64,000 nt of DNA from Auriscalpium vulgare (lineage: Eukaryota; Basidiomycota; Agaricomycetes; Russulales; Auriscalpiaceae): assembly GCA_019915015.1 (NCBI GenBank), contig JAHBBC010000007.1, positions 1,488,001 to 1,552,000 on the forward strand, given 5' to 3'. Below are positions 24,701 to 34,008 of the stretch, in pieces; within the stretch, counting starts at the first letter, position 1, and each line of letters opens with the position of its first letter. The notes beneath the pieces are model-generated. The model made no database searches. It saw only the letters and a program-made list of their open reading frames with translations, and was not told the origin of the DNA. The translations under genes were made by a program, and so were the position numbers.

Positions 24701-26151
24701 CTTCCAACAAGCAAGAGATGAATGAATGGATATCTCGCATCAACTACGCTAGTACATTCAAGACAGCTGGCGTTCGCATTCGGGCCCTTGGTATCTCCGG
24801 CAAGGATGTCGAGCTGATGGGTGTGGCAGCCGCCGCCTCCCATCTACGAGACATGAAGTCGGCACGCTCAGATCCTCCCGCTGCCCCCATACGGTCCTGG
24901 GAATCGCGGACGTCAGATGATTTTGTCGATCGTCTTTCAAATTCGCCGTCATCGTCGCTCCCCTCAAGGCCAAAGACCAAAGCCGTTCGCGGTCGCGACG
25001 ACATGGATCTCGAGATACCCACGGCACCGCAAATCGACGGCGCTCACCAGTTCAAGGCGACTTTCGAACAGGTCAAGGCGGACCTTGCTGCCGGACGGCT
25101 GGCCACCGTAGACGATGTCGCTTTCAGGGCGGAAGGTCGCCCTCGCGCTTACAGCTTGGAGTCGATCGCACGACCTGCCCCCGATGACGTTCCCCATCAA
25201 CGCATATCCTCACGCACGCAGATTGTGCGGTCGAAGATCAGGGACCTGGAGCAGCGCTTGCTAACAGTGCAGTCTCAGCTTGACGTTGACGTCCGTCTAA
25301 TACGCAACATTGGTGTTCTCACTCCGTTTCAACGCTCCACACGCGAGAGACTGGAGACAGTAGTGCGGAATGTGGCCAAGCGGATTAGGTTGCATCGTCT
25401 TCAGGTGGCGAAGCTTACTTGCCATCGCGATGTCCTGGCCAACGATCTCATAGCCGAGGAGCGCGATTGGCACCGGACCAAGACCATCGCGCTGAAGGCT
25501 GCAACGGAAACTTTGCAAAGTCGACGCGATCCGAGCATCGCCAGGATGCCGCCGCCTATGTTGCAACTTGACGACCCCGAGCCGTTTGTGTCCTCGCCAA
25601 GAGAGATCTCAACGAATCCTGGTACCCCCTCACATCGGCCGGAATCATCGTCGGCATCAGAGTCATTCCATTCCGCGCTCGACTTCGACTGGTCATTGGA
25701 TAGCACCACTGATGACACATTCGAAGGTATGCCGCGAGTGGACTCCCCGGTCACGACACCCGTGTTCGACGGCACATCCGAGAGCACCTTCAGCCTTCGG
25801 CCGACACTATCTCGAAGTGGAGCAAGCTCTTCCTCCATATCGTCCTTGGCCAGAGCATCGCCGTTGCCGTTTCCTGCAGGTCAGATCCCTGGACATGCGA
25901 TCAGGACATCATCAGGAGATACCGCCACTCCCGAGCGCGTCCGCGGGCACGAGAAATACACGACAGCCCCCGAGGGTCCGGAGGAAGAGGCCGAAGATTG
26001 GAACAAGACTCGTGCTGCGAAACGCGTCTCGTTAGTCAGACTACCCGCTGACTTGAAGATGTCCAAAGGCTTTGGTCGTGGCGACCCGGACTCGGCATCT
26101 TGGGCCACGCGTTCTCCCGGGCGATCCCCTCCCGCCATATCCGAGGCATGA
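21706..26151 (+). CDS. Sec7-PH domain Arf guanine nucleotide exchange factor (Syt1/Sec74-like), 1,398 aa
   Basis: Exons 21706-23309, 23361-23557, 23606-23742, 23792-24001, 24051-24593 and 24646-26151. About 500 N-terminal residues are Ser/Pro/Thr-rich and disordered. The Sec7 domain spans roughly residues 515-720. Motif 1 is LPRETQQIDRVMEAFAARY, with Glu574 at the catalytic glutamate-finger position, and motif 2 is LAFSLIMLHTDAFN. A split PH domain (about 806-932) runs from LKVTKVGLLNRQDV to QEMNEWISRINYA. A coiled-coil segment (RSKIRDLEQRLLTVQSQLD) and a disordered tail follow. Sec7 domains load GTP onto Arf GTPases; the PH domain directs membrane binding, so a role in vesicle traffic or polarity at Golgi or plasma membrane is likely. 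Sec7 followed by PH with long disordered flanks fits fungal Syt1/Yel1/Sec74 proteins rather than Gea or Sec7 itself. Specific orthology is inference. Confidence 0.9.
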
Positions 26152-26839
26152 TATCGTCCTCACTGCCTCTCTTATTTGTAGCATGCTGTGCCTCTCGTTC
26201 ACGCATATGGTATCCCACTCCCACATCTTAGGGTTCTCGACACTCCTTTAGCATCACATTTTCGACTCGGAGACCTCACGAACTTTGGCAATGTGTTTTT
26301 ATTCAGTTTAAGTACTCTCGCCATGACCTCGACATCTACTTAACTTTATCTTCTTAGACTGAGTGCTGCTGTACCTATAGTACTTTACTGTAATCATGGA
26401 CAAGTAATCGGCTCGCATATTCTCTCCATGCTCGTTGCCCTGGTAACAAGGGCAGTCAACGATCCCGAGCAAGTCGGACCTGGTCGCAGGGCCGCACGGC
26501 GCAAACTCGACAACGCCACGGCAAAGTTGATCGAATCGGTCAGCATGCATTGCACGCGGTGTGCCCACGAGCACACTATGCATTATTGCGATGTTTTTGG
26601 CCTGCAACACATGTCGCGACTCGGTGAAGAAAGAAGGCACTTTTCGTATGAAATGTGTGTCCACAGGCACAAGCCTGCGAATCATTACATAAATTGACAA
26701 ACGAGTCGTTGGACGCGCCGCCAGGCCGCAGCGGCGGCGGTGTGTGCAGCGCCTTTCCTCATACCCATGATACCCTTCCTTCGTTCATGACAGGTTTTCT
26801 TTCCTACACATTCTACCGTACCGACATCACTCATAGACC
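26152..26839. other. Intergenic between Arf-GEF and serine-rich protein genes
   Basis: It should contain the 3' UTR of the Arf-GEF gene and the promoter of the next gene. No gene or repeat is supported. Confidence 0.5.
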
Positions 26840-28720
26840 ATGACGCCCCCTCTGGCTGGCAAACGCAGCCGTAATCGCCTCTCCCTCATCCTTCAATTCG
26901 CGTCCCCGTTCGTCAGCCCCGACAGCTCACCCTCCAAGCTACGCAGCGTGTCGTCGCCCACCACCACCGCGGGCCCGTCGGTGGTGTCACCAGTATTAGG
27001 TATGTGCTGTGACACATGTGTGAGAGGAGAGCTCGGCCGTGACATTCTTGTCTGCGCAGGGTCATCTGCGGGAGTTTCACACACGTTGAAGTCATATCCG
27101 TCTCTACCTGGCATGTCTATGCGTTCTACCACCTCCACAAGCCGCCGACCTATGTCGCCGACGTCTGTATACGAGGACGTATGGGATATGTCGCGTGTGC
27201 CGCCCACCACCAACGAGCTTGACGCGGAGGAGAAACGGCGGCGCCTGAAGAAAGCGCGGAAACTCAGCCAGATCTTAGGGGAGCTACCGACGGAGTATGG
27301 GGATGAAGAGAAGCGAGACGCTGGCGCGGCGGACGTAGGGGGCCCTGGGGTGAAGGCATCAAAGAGGTTGTCATGGAGCGCCATCCAGGTTACCGGTCAC
27401 CCTCTCAGCGCTGATATAGCCCACCCGCTATCGACCCGCCCTTCGCTTCACCTTCTCACGCGAACCATGTCCTCGAGATCTCCGCATGCGTCCACCAGGC
27501 CCACGCCAACGCTGTCACCCGTCGTCGACGCGCGCACATCCTCGCACTTCACGAGACCCTCGCTTGACGCGTCGGTCAGATCTATGCCCTCGGGCGAGCG
27601 TGGCCTCGAGTCCGCCTCCCGTGTTTCATCTTCCTCACAACGATCGGAGTCGCGAAGACGGAATGGGAGACCTGCGCGCGCAACCCGCCCCCACGACGTT
27701 CCCGACCTCCCCTCCCCAGTGCCCGGTGCACTCTCTCCTCTCGACGGGCCGTCAGACCCTTGGGAGCCGCCGGTATCACCACGTTCCCCGCTTGCGAACG
27801 ACAAGTGGAGGCGGAAGAGTATGGATGCATCCTCTGCTCGTTCTTCAGTCCATTCAAGCAAGGCCAGCGCTCACGGTGAGGCGCCTTCAGTCAGGCCGAG
27901 ACGCAGCAAGTCGCTCTGGTCGAAGAAGTCGGGGAAGAGCGAGGGGTCGGAAGAGGGCACTGGAGCCGTGGAATCTGAGGAGGCCTTCCGCTCAGGGCCG
28001 ATCTCTGGGAAGCAGAGGTCGTTGAGCGTGCGCAGAGGGCGCAAGTTGGCACAGGTGCGCTGACATGATGATCCGCCGTCGTATGTATTTTGATTGTCAT
28101 GGCAGCTATTGGGATCAGAACCTCCACTGCAATCCTACGTGGTACCCTCCATCGCCGGGCAAGCTCCACTTTCACCTGACCACCGTCGAGACTCTGTTGC
28201 CACCTTCTTGTCAGTCACCTCGAACGACCTCCTCCCAATCCCATCGCCACGCCCGTCAAATCACGCATCGCGATCGAGCATATCCTCGATAGCGTCGGAA
28301 CCACCTTCTCCAGCACCGCACGTAGCCGTGCATCCTTCCCGTCCGCGGAAATCAGAGAGCGACCACCGCGGCTCGCTGCCCCCGTTCGCAGCGGCCGCCC
28401 CTCGCGACCGCCGCTCAATCTCAATCTCCTCGACATCTCCGCATGGGTCTAGCGAGGATAGTGCGGCGTTCCGGCAGCGGCGGCTGCGGGCAGCCAAGCT
28501 GTCGCGGTTCTTTGGCGTCACCTACACGGATCTGGCGCAGTCACTGCCCCCGCTGCCGTCGGCGCGGACGCCACCTGTAGCGCCTACACCGCCTCGGAAG
28601 GATGTGGACGTGCAGATCGAACAGGGCGGGGGCTTTTGGAACCGGTCAGACGTTGGGCCGAATGTCGTGGAGGCGGATATGAATGATGTGATCATGAGGC
28701 TTCGGCAGATGAAGGCCTGA
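26840..28720 (+). CDS. Serine-rich protein of unknown function, 589 aa
   Basis: Exons 26840-26999, 27060-28054 and 28106-28720. The protein is largely disordered and rich in Ser, Pro and Arg. Two short amphipathic segments stand out: RRLKKARKLSQILGELP near the N terminus and RRLRAAKLSRFFGVTY near the C terminus. Both share the pattern K/R-x-A-x-K-L-S-x-(I/F)-(L/F)-G. Basic clusters such as RRSKSLWSKKSGKS and RKSESDHR could be kinase target sites. No membrane segment or enzyme domain is visible. Similar motif-bearing proteins seem to occur widely in Agaricomycetes, but no function is known to me. The first intron (60 nt, tta g|gtatgt ... gcgcag|gg) contains no stop and keeps frame, so retention is possible. 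Confidence 0.75.
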
Positions 28721-29085
28721 GGTGCGGATATACCATGCAATACCGATTAGTGGATCTACCCTGTATTTATCGTATGCTCACACCAGTGCACTCTACCATC
28801 GTTCACTAGCCACTGCCAGGGCCTCTAGGGTCGCCGCGCGTGACGTCAGGCCGCACGTGACCCACGATGAGGAGGGGACCACTCTCAGTCTCTACGCGTG
28901 CGCTGCCCACGATCGACGGCATGGCGTCACCCTTGACGATGAATTTGCGTGCGACGTCAACACCCGCGATGGCCAGCGGGCCCGCCGATGGCCAGCCACC
29001 TGAGGGTATATAAACCCTCCCTTTCCGCCCCGTCAACCCAACCCACTCTGGTCTTGCCCATCACACTTCACCGTCAACCAAATAA
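28721..29085. promoter_or_regulatory. Promoter region of the Con-6-like gene
   Basis: This 365 bp leads to the Con-6-like start codon. It contains a clear TATA box at 29007-29013 followed by a pyrimidine-rich stretch before the ATG. The left end is the 3' UTR of the upstream gene. Confidence 0.55.
29007..29013 (+). promoter_or_regulatory. TATA box (TATATAA) of the Con-6-like gene
   Basis: The sequence gggTATATAAacc lies 73 bp upstream of the ATG at 29086. It is a canonical TATA element, unusual among the housekeeping genes here, and fits an inducible or developmentally regulated gene. Confidence 0.65.
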
Positions 29086-29493
29086 ATGTCTTCCTCTGAT
29101 AACACCGCCTTCGTGAGCCTTTCTCTATGTCTGTGATCGGAGCGTATCCTCATCATACATCCCGAGCAGGTCGCCCGTGGCCATAGTTCGTATTTCCGCC
29201 GTCGTCACCTCCACGCATCTCATTTTCTTCTAGAGGCCGCCATCAACAACCCCAACGTCTCTGAGGAGGCCAAGGATCGTTCGCGCCAGGCTCTTGAAGA
29301 TCTCGAGGGCAAGACCGACTCTGCCCAGTCGAAGCAGGCGTTTTCCGCCCAGGGCCACAAGGTATGTTGGTATGGCTGGCGTTGCCGCATGCCGCCCGTC
29401 TGACGTGTTGCTCAGGCTGCCCTCAACAATCCGAACGTTTCCGAGGAGGCTAAGCAGAACTCGCAGAAGGCTTTGGATGACTTGAGCGGATAG
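29086..29493 (+). CDS. Conidiation-specific protein 6 (Con-6) family, 82 aa
   Basis: Exons 29086-29112, 29170-29185, 29234-29361 and 29416-29493. The protein has two copies of the Con-6 motif: VARGHKAAINNPNVSEEAKD and SAQGHKAALNNPNVSEEAKQ, each followed by a short helix (RSRQALEDLEG, NSQKALDDLSG). The first copy is only complete if the 16-nt microexon 29170-29185 is included; it supplies VARGH and the first base of the Lys codon. In both repeats an intron falls at the same place, directly after the GHK codons, which supports the model and an origin by duplication. Con-6 proteins are small, hydrophilic and abundant in spores and stressed cells of filamentous fungi; their biochemical role is unknown. 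Confidence 0.92.
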
Positions 29494-29980
29494 ATTGTAT
29501 CACCCAATGATTGCGACGAGACTGTCCGCGCCTGAATTCTCGTAGTGACTATGAATAGATAAATTGTATTGGAACGAGCGTATTGGAACGAGCAAAGCCA
29601 TGATGAGTTTGGCTAACGATGGAGTCTAATTACAAGGCGCGCAAATGTTTGTGCTTGCCGCAGCAGTCCGCATGAGCGACATGAAATATTGACGCTACCG
29701 CCTTCCAAGCTGGCAACATGGGACAGTTCCCGAACCGTATGGCAGTTCTGCGACTTCGTTCAGTATACTGAGACGCGATTGACGGAAATCTGGCGCACAC
29801 CCAGCTGCTGGCTCGCGCTTCGCATGCACGTACCTACAGGAGTAGTATCAGCGAATATCCACGGCCTATGGCCGCCGTGGCAGACGCAGGCGTTCAGGCT
29901 GCCGAGACGATGACTCTGACCGAGCCAGTCGGCGTGTGGCTGCCACAGAAAGCTCGCGACGAACAGAAAGTCGGGGCATT
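29494..29980. other. Flank between the Con-6-like gene and the TIR element
   Basis: It contains the 3' UTR of the Con-6-like gene and host flank of the inserted element. The ATT at 29978-29980 is the left copy of the possible target duplication. An 11-bp word CTCGCGACGAA at 29953-29963 recurs in direct orientation just beyond the right end of the element. Confidence 0.5.
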
Positions 29981-30030
29981 GGAAACTACGGCGCGGTTTC
30001 GTACGGCCGTAGTACGGCCGGAGTACGGCG
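29981..30030 (+). repeat. Left terminal inverted repeat
   Basis: It contains three TACGGC(C)G units spaced by TAG and GAG. These are partly palindromic (CGGCCG) and could be protein-binding sites. It matches the right TIR at 49 of 50 bases. Confidence 0.9.
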
Positions 30031-30352
30031 TTGATCGCGGCTTCTCGGCACGCCCGATCCCGCCCCCCTGATCTAGATGCCCGCTGTCCCACCCGCCCGC
30101 TCGCTGCGTTCCCCACTCCCGCCCGCCGTTCCCCTCTCCCGCCCGCCGTTGACGCTGCCCGCCGCTCATTCCTTCCACCCCGCACGTCACATCTTCACTT
30201 CACATCACTCCGTCATCAAGCACAGTCACTACGCGTAGGACAGCGAACTCCACGCAAGCGCGAGCGCGGCTGACCTCAACAAACCTCGTGGACGGTGCCC
30301 GCCCGCCCCATCGTAGGATAAGGAGGGGTACTCAAGGGTGGCGGATCCAATC

Positions 30353-33226
30353 ATGAGCGTACGTCATCACTTCCATGCTCTGCAACCGCGGGCTTGACGG
30401 TTGTTCTAGGTCACCCAACCACCGCCCGCGCGCCCTGTCCGAGGTCAGCGACACCGCTGTCCTATTTGCTCGCAGCGGCTTTCCCCCAAGACCAGCAAGC
30501 AGGGGGACCCGTACATATTCTGCTTTTCATGTCACTGGTGTCACTTCCCGCAAGACGACCCGGTCGCGCCGACCACCTACCATCCGGACGCGCGGAATCA
30601 CTGTCCGCATTGCCATCAGTACCTGAAGCCCGACGAATTCAACAATTCCATAGCCTGCGGGAGGTGCAAATGGAAGTACACCTTTGGCGACGCTGGTCCG
30701 ACGCTGCTCGCGTCCACATCCTTGCCTACGAACCTCGCCCGGCGTGCCCGACCTGCCGCGCCGCCTGCCCGCGCCTCTACCCCCCAGCCTATCCCCAGCT
30801 CTGCGCCTTCCAGATTCACGCAGCCCATGGCGTCCACATCCTTGCCAACGAATCGCGCCCGGCGTGCCCGACCTGCCGCGCCGCCTGCCCACGCCTCTAC
30901 CCCCCAGCCTATCCCCAACTCTGCACCTTTCATATTCCCGCAGCCCGCCGCGCCTCCCACGCAGCCCCTGGCGTTCACGATCACGCAGCCCACAGCACCT
31001 ACCACTCAGCCCGCCGCACCGTTTACGCCGTCCACTGTGCCGTACATGCAACCCACCGGCGTCCGGGCAGAAGTATGCGCTGTTGGCGGCTGCAGAGCCA
31101 CCAAGGGCCGCCTATCTGGCAAATGCTCGCGAGGCATGTGCAGGGACCACTGCATCCAGGCGGGAGGATGCCGCACCCGCAGGCACAAGGGTAGCGCCCC
31201 AGCGCCTGCTGCCCTGCTGCCGACTGCCCCCATGTCCCAAGCGCCCGCGCAGCCCCCGCTGCCCCGCCTCGCCCTCCCACCGTACATCATTCAAATGCCA
31301 AACTTGGATGAGGATCCCCCGCTTGAACTAGACGAAGCAGAGCTTGCAGAGCTCCAGGATGACCCCATGGCAGAATCGGACGACACCGCACCACACATCG
31401 CGTCAGGCACCAACGTCACGCTCGAGCACCTCCCGCGCACGCAAGACCCGCTCGAACTAGACGAAGCAGAGCTTGCAGAGCTCCAGGATGACCCCATGGC
31501 GGAATCGGACGACACTGCATCACGCATCGCGTCAGGCTCCAATGTCAGGCTCGAGCACCTCCCGCGCACGCAAGACCAGCCCGCGCTGCCCAATTATCCG
31601 TCAAGTCTGTTGATGCCTGTCCCGCCGGCGACGCCAGCTCCTTCCCAGGTCCGCCCGCCGACCCAAGGGCAGCAGAGCGGCGCCCCATCACAGCCCACAG
31701 CCCCCGCACCCCGCGCGAGTCAGCAGAACACGTACGTGGCTGCAGCCGAGGAGTGGTTCGGCCCAGGACGAATGAAGGCTGGCGGAACGAAGCCCCGGTT
31801 CACCACGCAGATGAACGACACGTGGATGAAAAGTCACCGTGCAAGCATTCAACAGCGAAGCGCAGAGGAAACAGCGCTGGCCAATTTGCGGGAGCAGCAA
31901 CGGCAACTCAAGGAGCGCTTCTCACTCATGGTCTGGCTGAAGGTGTGTCCTTGCATTGTGCGCCCTGCTTACAGAGCTGAATCTTGCCGCCACGTAGAGT
32001 GGTGAAGAACCTGCCTCGCTTTGCGTGCAGGTGAAGGCGAAGATGTGGCCGACGTGGAATCTTGCTCAACTGCCCGACGTCCTCCCGGACGCGTCAACCG
32101 TTGCCGCCCTCGAGCTATACAACTTTGCTCTGCGCCGCTGGTTCCTTGTTGAGCCGACCCATACGCTGCGCCTGGAGACGGACCTGCACGTGTTCGTCCG
32201 TGTCCGAGGGCTGGAATGCTATAAATTTGAGGACTACCTTCAGTCCTCGCTGTCGGCCGTTGTATCCCCTCATCTCCGGCTACGTTTGCCCCACGAGCGG
32301 ACAGCAGTTCGACTCCAACTGCAGTCGCCGGCGACACCGACGTCCGACGACAGCGAGTTCTCACTGGGAACACCTGCAAACCGCCAAAGGAAGCGGAAGA
32401 GGGACATCGAGGTCCATGCCCGACAGTCGCCAGCTTTCTTCACTGGTGACGAAAGCGATGCGTGGTCACCGACACCCGAAAGCGATGCATGGTCACCAAC
32501 ACCCTCGGTCAGGATCGGGAAGAGGACAAGGACGGTCGCATGCCGTTCGCACTCCGTATTGTCGACACCCGCATCCTCCTCGTCACGCATCGTGTCGCCA
32601 GCTACATCCTCATTCTCGACGGCAACATCCGCGTCGGTCCTCGATCCGCCATCGCGGGCAGCGTCCCCTCGCAATATTATGGGGCTCGGGCTGTACATGC
32701 CAGCGCCGCGTGCTGCGGAGCGTCTACCCCCGCTTTCCTCGTTCCTCTCCACCGTTGCAGAAAATGGAGACTTGGAGATGCGAGGCGGAACCGACGCACC
32801 AGCTCACCACCATCAGGTCTGTCCACAAGGCGGCCAGTCCAGAGTCGACGAATTGATGTTCCCCAACCTGCAGGAAGCCCGGGATGCCGGCGTAGTAGAT
32901 CCGTTGGCCGGCATGGAGGTAGAAGTTGTGATGGTACGTTGTGCGGCAGTCTGCTGAAGATTAGACACAAAGATGAGCGCAGGGGGGAGAGGATACGTAC
33001 GATGGCAATATAGGTTGATCGCCCAGGCCGGGCGTGCACCATCCGCAAGGGTGAACGCGACAACCTGTCGAGCCTGTTGCTTTCGAAGGGCGGGCTGACG
33101 ACCGCCGCAAAGTGGATTGATACAGTGGAAGTGCGGTGGGTAGAAGGCGACCGTGGCTACGGAAAGGGCTCGATGAGGAAGAGGAGACCGCTAAGCAATA
33201 TCACGACGTACCGATGCCCACCTTGA
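30353..33226 (+). CDS. Cysteine-cluster repeat protein of the TIR element, up to 884 aa
   Basis: Model exons are 30353-30358 (Met-Ser only), 30410-31942, 32031-32933 and 33014-33226. The N terminus has four CxxC pairs (Cys19/22, 40/43 with Cys46, 67/70, 85/88) with interspersed His, suggesting zinc ribbons. A second cluster around VCAVGGCRATKGRLSGKC and MCRDHCIQAGGCRTRRH resembles a zinc-binding module I recall from multicopy Agaricomycete proteins. Between and after these are Pro-rich and acidic tandem repeats (40 aa x2, 43 aa x2). A coiled-coil segment and a small conserved-looking block (WPTWNLAQLPDVLP ... CYKFEDYLQSS) follow. The last 400 bp, including the whole of exon 4, is antisense to the minus-strand CxC-like gene, so the true 3' end may lie earlier. 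Function is unknown; DNA binding or element maintenance is speculation. Confidence 0.6.
30710..30949 (+). repeat. Two tandem copies of a 120-bp repeat (40 codons)
   Basis: Both copies begin GCGTCCACATCCTTGCC and encode Pro/Ala-rich repeats containing LARRARPAAPPARASTPQPI or a close variant. The period is exactly 120 bp, so frame is kept. Confidence 0.85.
31318..31575 (+). repeat. Two tandem copies of a 129-bp repeat (43 codons)
   Basis: Each copy encodes an acidic block beginning PLELDEAELAELQDDPMAE and ending EHLPRTQD. The period of 129 bp keeps frame. Confidence 0.88.
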
Positions 33227-33677
33227 GGCCATGCTCTTCGAGTGCCCTCCGAACCAATGCAGCATGCGCGTCCGGGCCAGGATGGAGCCAGACATTGTAG
33301 CGGACGATGTGCCAGGCGTCTTGCACTAGTCCATATGGGATACCGGTGGCCTCAGACAGGAAGGAGCATATCGCGGGCGGCAGATACGTAGGCGGAGGGC
33401 CGTCTGGGGAGGCGGGTGCAGGCTGAGCAAAGCAGATGTCTTGTCGCAATGCCGCAGAGAGGGATATATACTTGATTAACTGAGCCAGGGAAACAGTCTG
33501 GAGCAGCTCGGGGTAGCCCTGTAGACGATGGACGAGTGTATCGAGTAGCATAGGCAGCGGGCGGGGGAGAACGTAGTTGACAGTGAGCAGGCGGGACAAC
33601 AGGGCAGTGACGTAGCGGATCTCAACTGAGACATATGCCAAATCGAGCGTGATCAATCTCGCTGAATCTGGGCCCAT
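32724..33677 (-). CDS. KDZ-transposase-associated CxC-type cysteine-cluster protein, C-terminally shortened, 283 aa
   Basis: Exons (minus) 33677-33212, 33156-33001 and 32953-32724. Splicing yields an N-terminal helical region (PPAICSFLSEATGIPYGLVQDAW), then FYPPHFHCINPLCGGR, INLYCHPDCRTTYHHNFYLH, YYAGIPGFLQVGEHQFV and ALWTDLMVV. The CxxxxC, CxxxC and HH pattern followed by YYxGIPxxxQVGxHxFV is what I recall for the CxC5 cysteine cluster of KDZ-associated proteins. Usual relatives continue with further cysteines; here the frame ends soon after LWTDLMVV, so it is probably a truncated or decaying copy. The start codon lies only 7 bp inside the right TIR. Exons 2 and 3 lie fully antisense to the + strand gene. 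Confidence 0.65.
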
Positions 33678-33683
33678 CTAGAC

Positions 33684-33733
33684 CGCCGTACTACGGCCGT
33701 ACTACGGCCGTACGAAACCGCGCCGTAGTTTCC
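33684..33733 (-). repeat. Right terminal inverted repeat
   Basis: It is the reverse complement of the left TIR with one difference (a TAG spacer in place of GAG between the second and third CGGCCG-type units). It is followed by ATT. Confidence 0.9.
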
Positions 33734-34008
33734 ATTTCCCGGACGTCCTCGCGACGAAGACAGAACAAGTGAGTCAGACACGCACTCTCGCTGACAACTT
33801 GAAAGGGAGAGCAATTCAGTTGGTAAGCGATCCTGTCAGCATGACGAGCCTGGCGTAGTGCCGGAAATGGAAAAAGCAGTAATTGCGCACGCCGCGCTGC
33901 TCAATATTCTACAAGTATACACGCCCACCCACAGCAACACATAAATACCAGCCATGGCGGTCGACTGTCTCGCCATCCCCTTCTCCCCTTCCGTCCTCCC
34001 TGTTCCAC

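Larger units (their letters stand above)
29981..33733. mobile_element. 3,753-bp TIR element with KDZ-associated (CxC-type) cargo, no transposase seen
   Basis: The ends are 50-bp inverted repeats (29981-30030 and 33733-33684), identical at 49 of 50 positions and starting GGAAACTACGGCGCGG. ATT flanks both ends, consistent with a 3-bp target duplication. Inside are a + strand cysteine-cluster gene and a minus-strand gene resembling the CxC5/CxC6 cysteine-cluster proteins described as associates of KDZ transposases. No DDE/DDD transposase, KDZ domain or helicase is recognisable, so the element would be non-autonomous or use an unknown enzyme. It lies between the Con-6-like gene and the MFS gene, 275 bp upstream of the MFS start codon. 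The TIRs and TSD are seen directly; the KDZ link is by remembered family resemblance. Confidence 0.8.
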
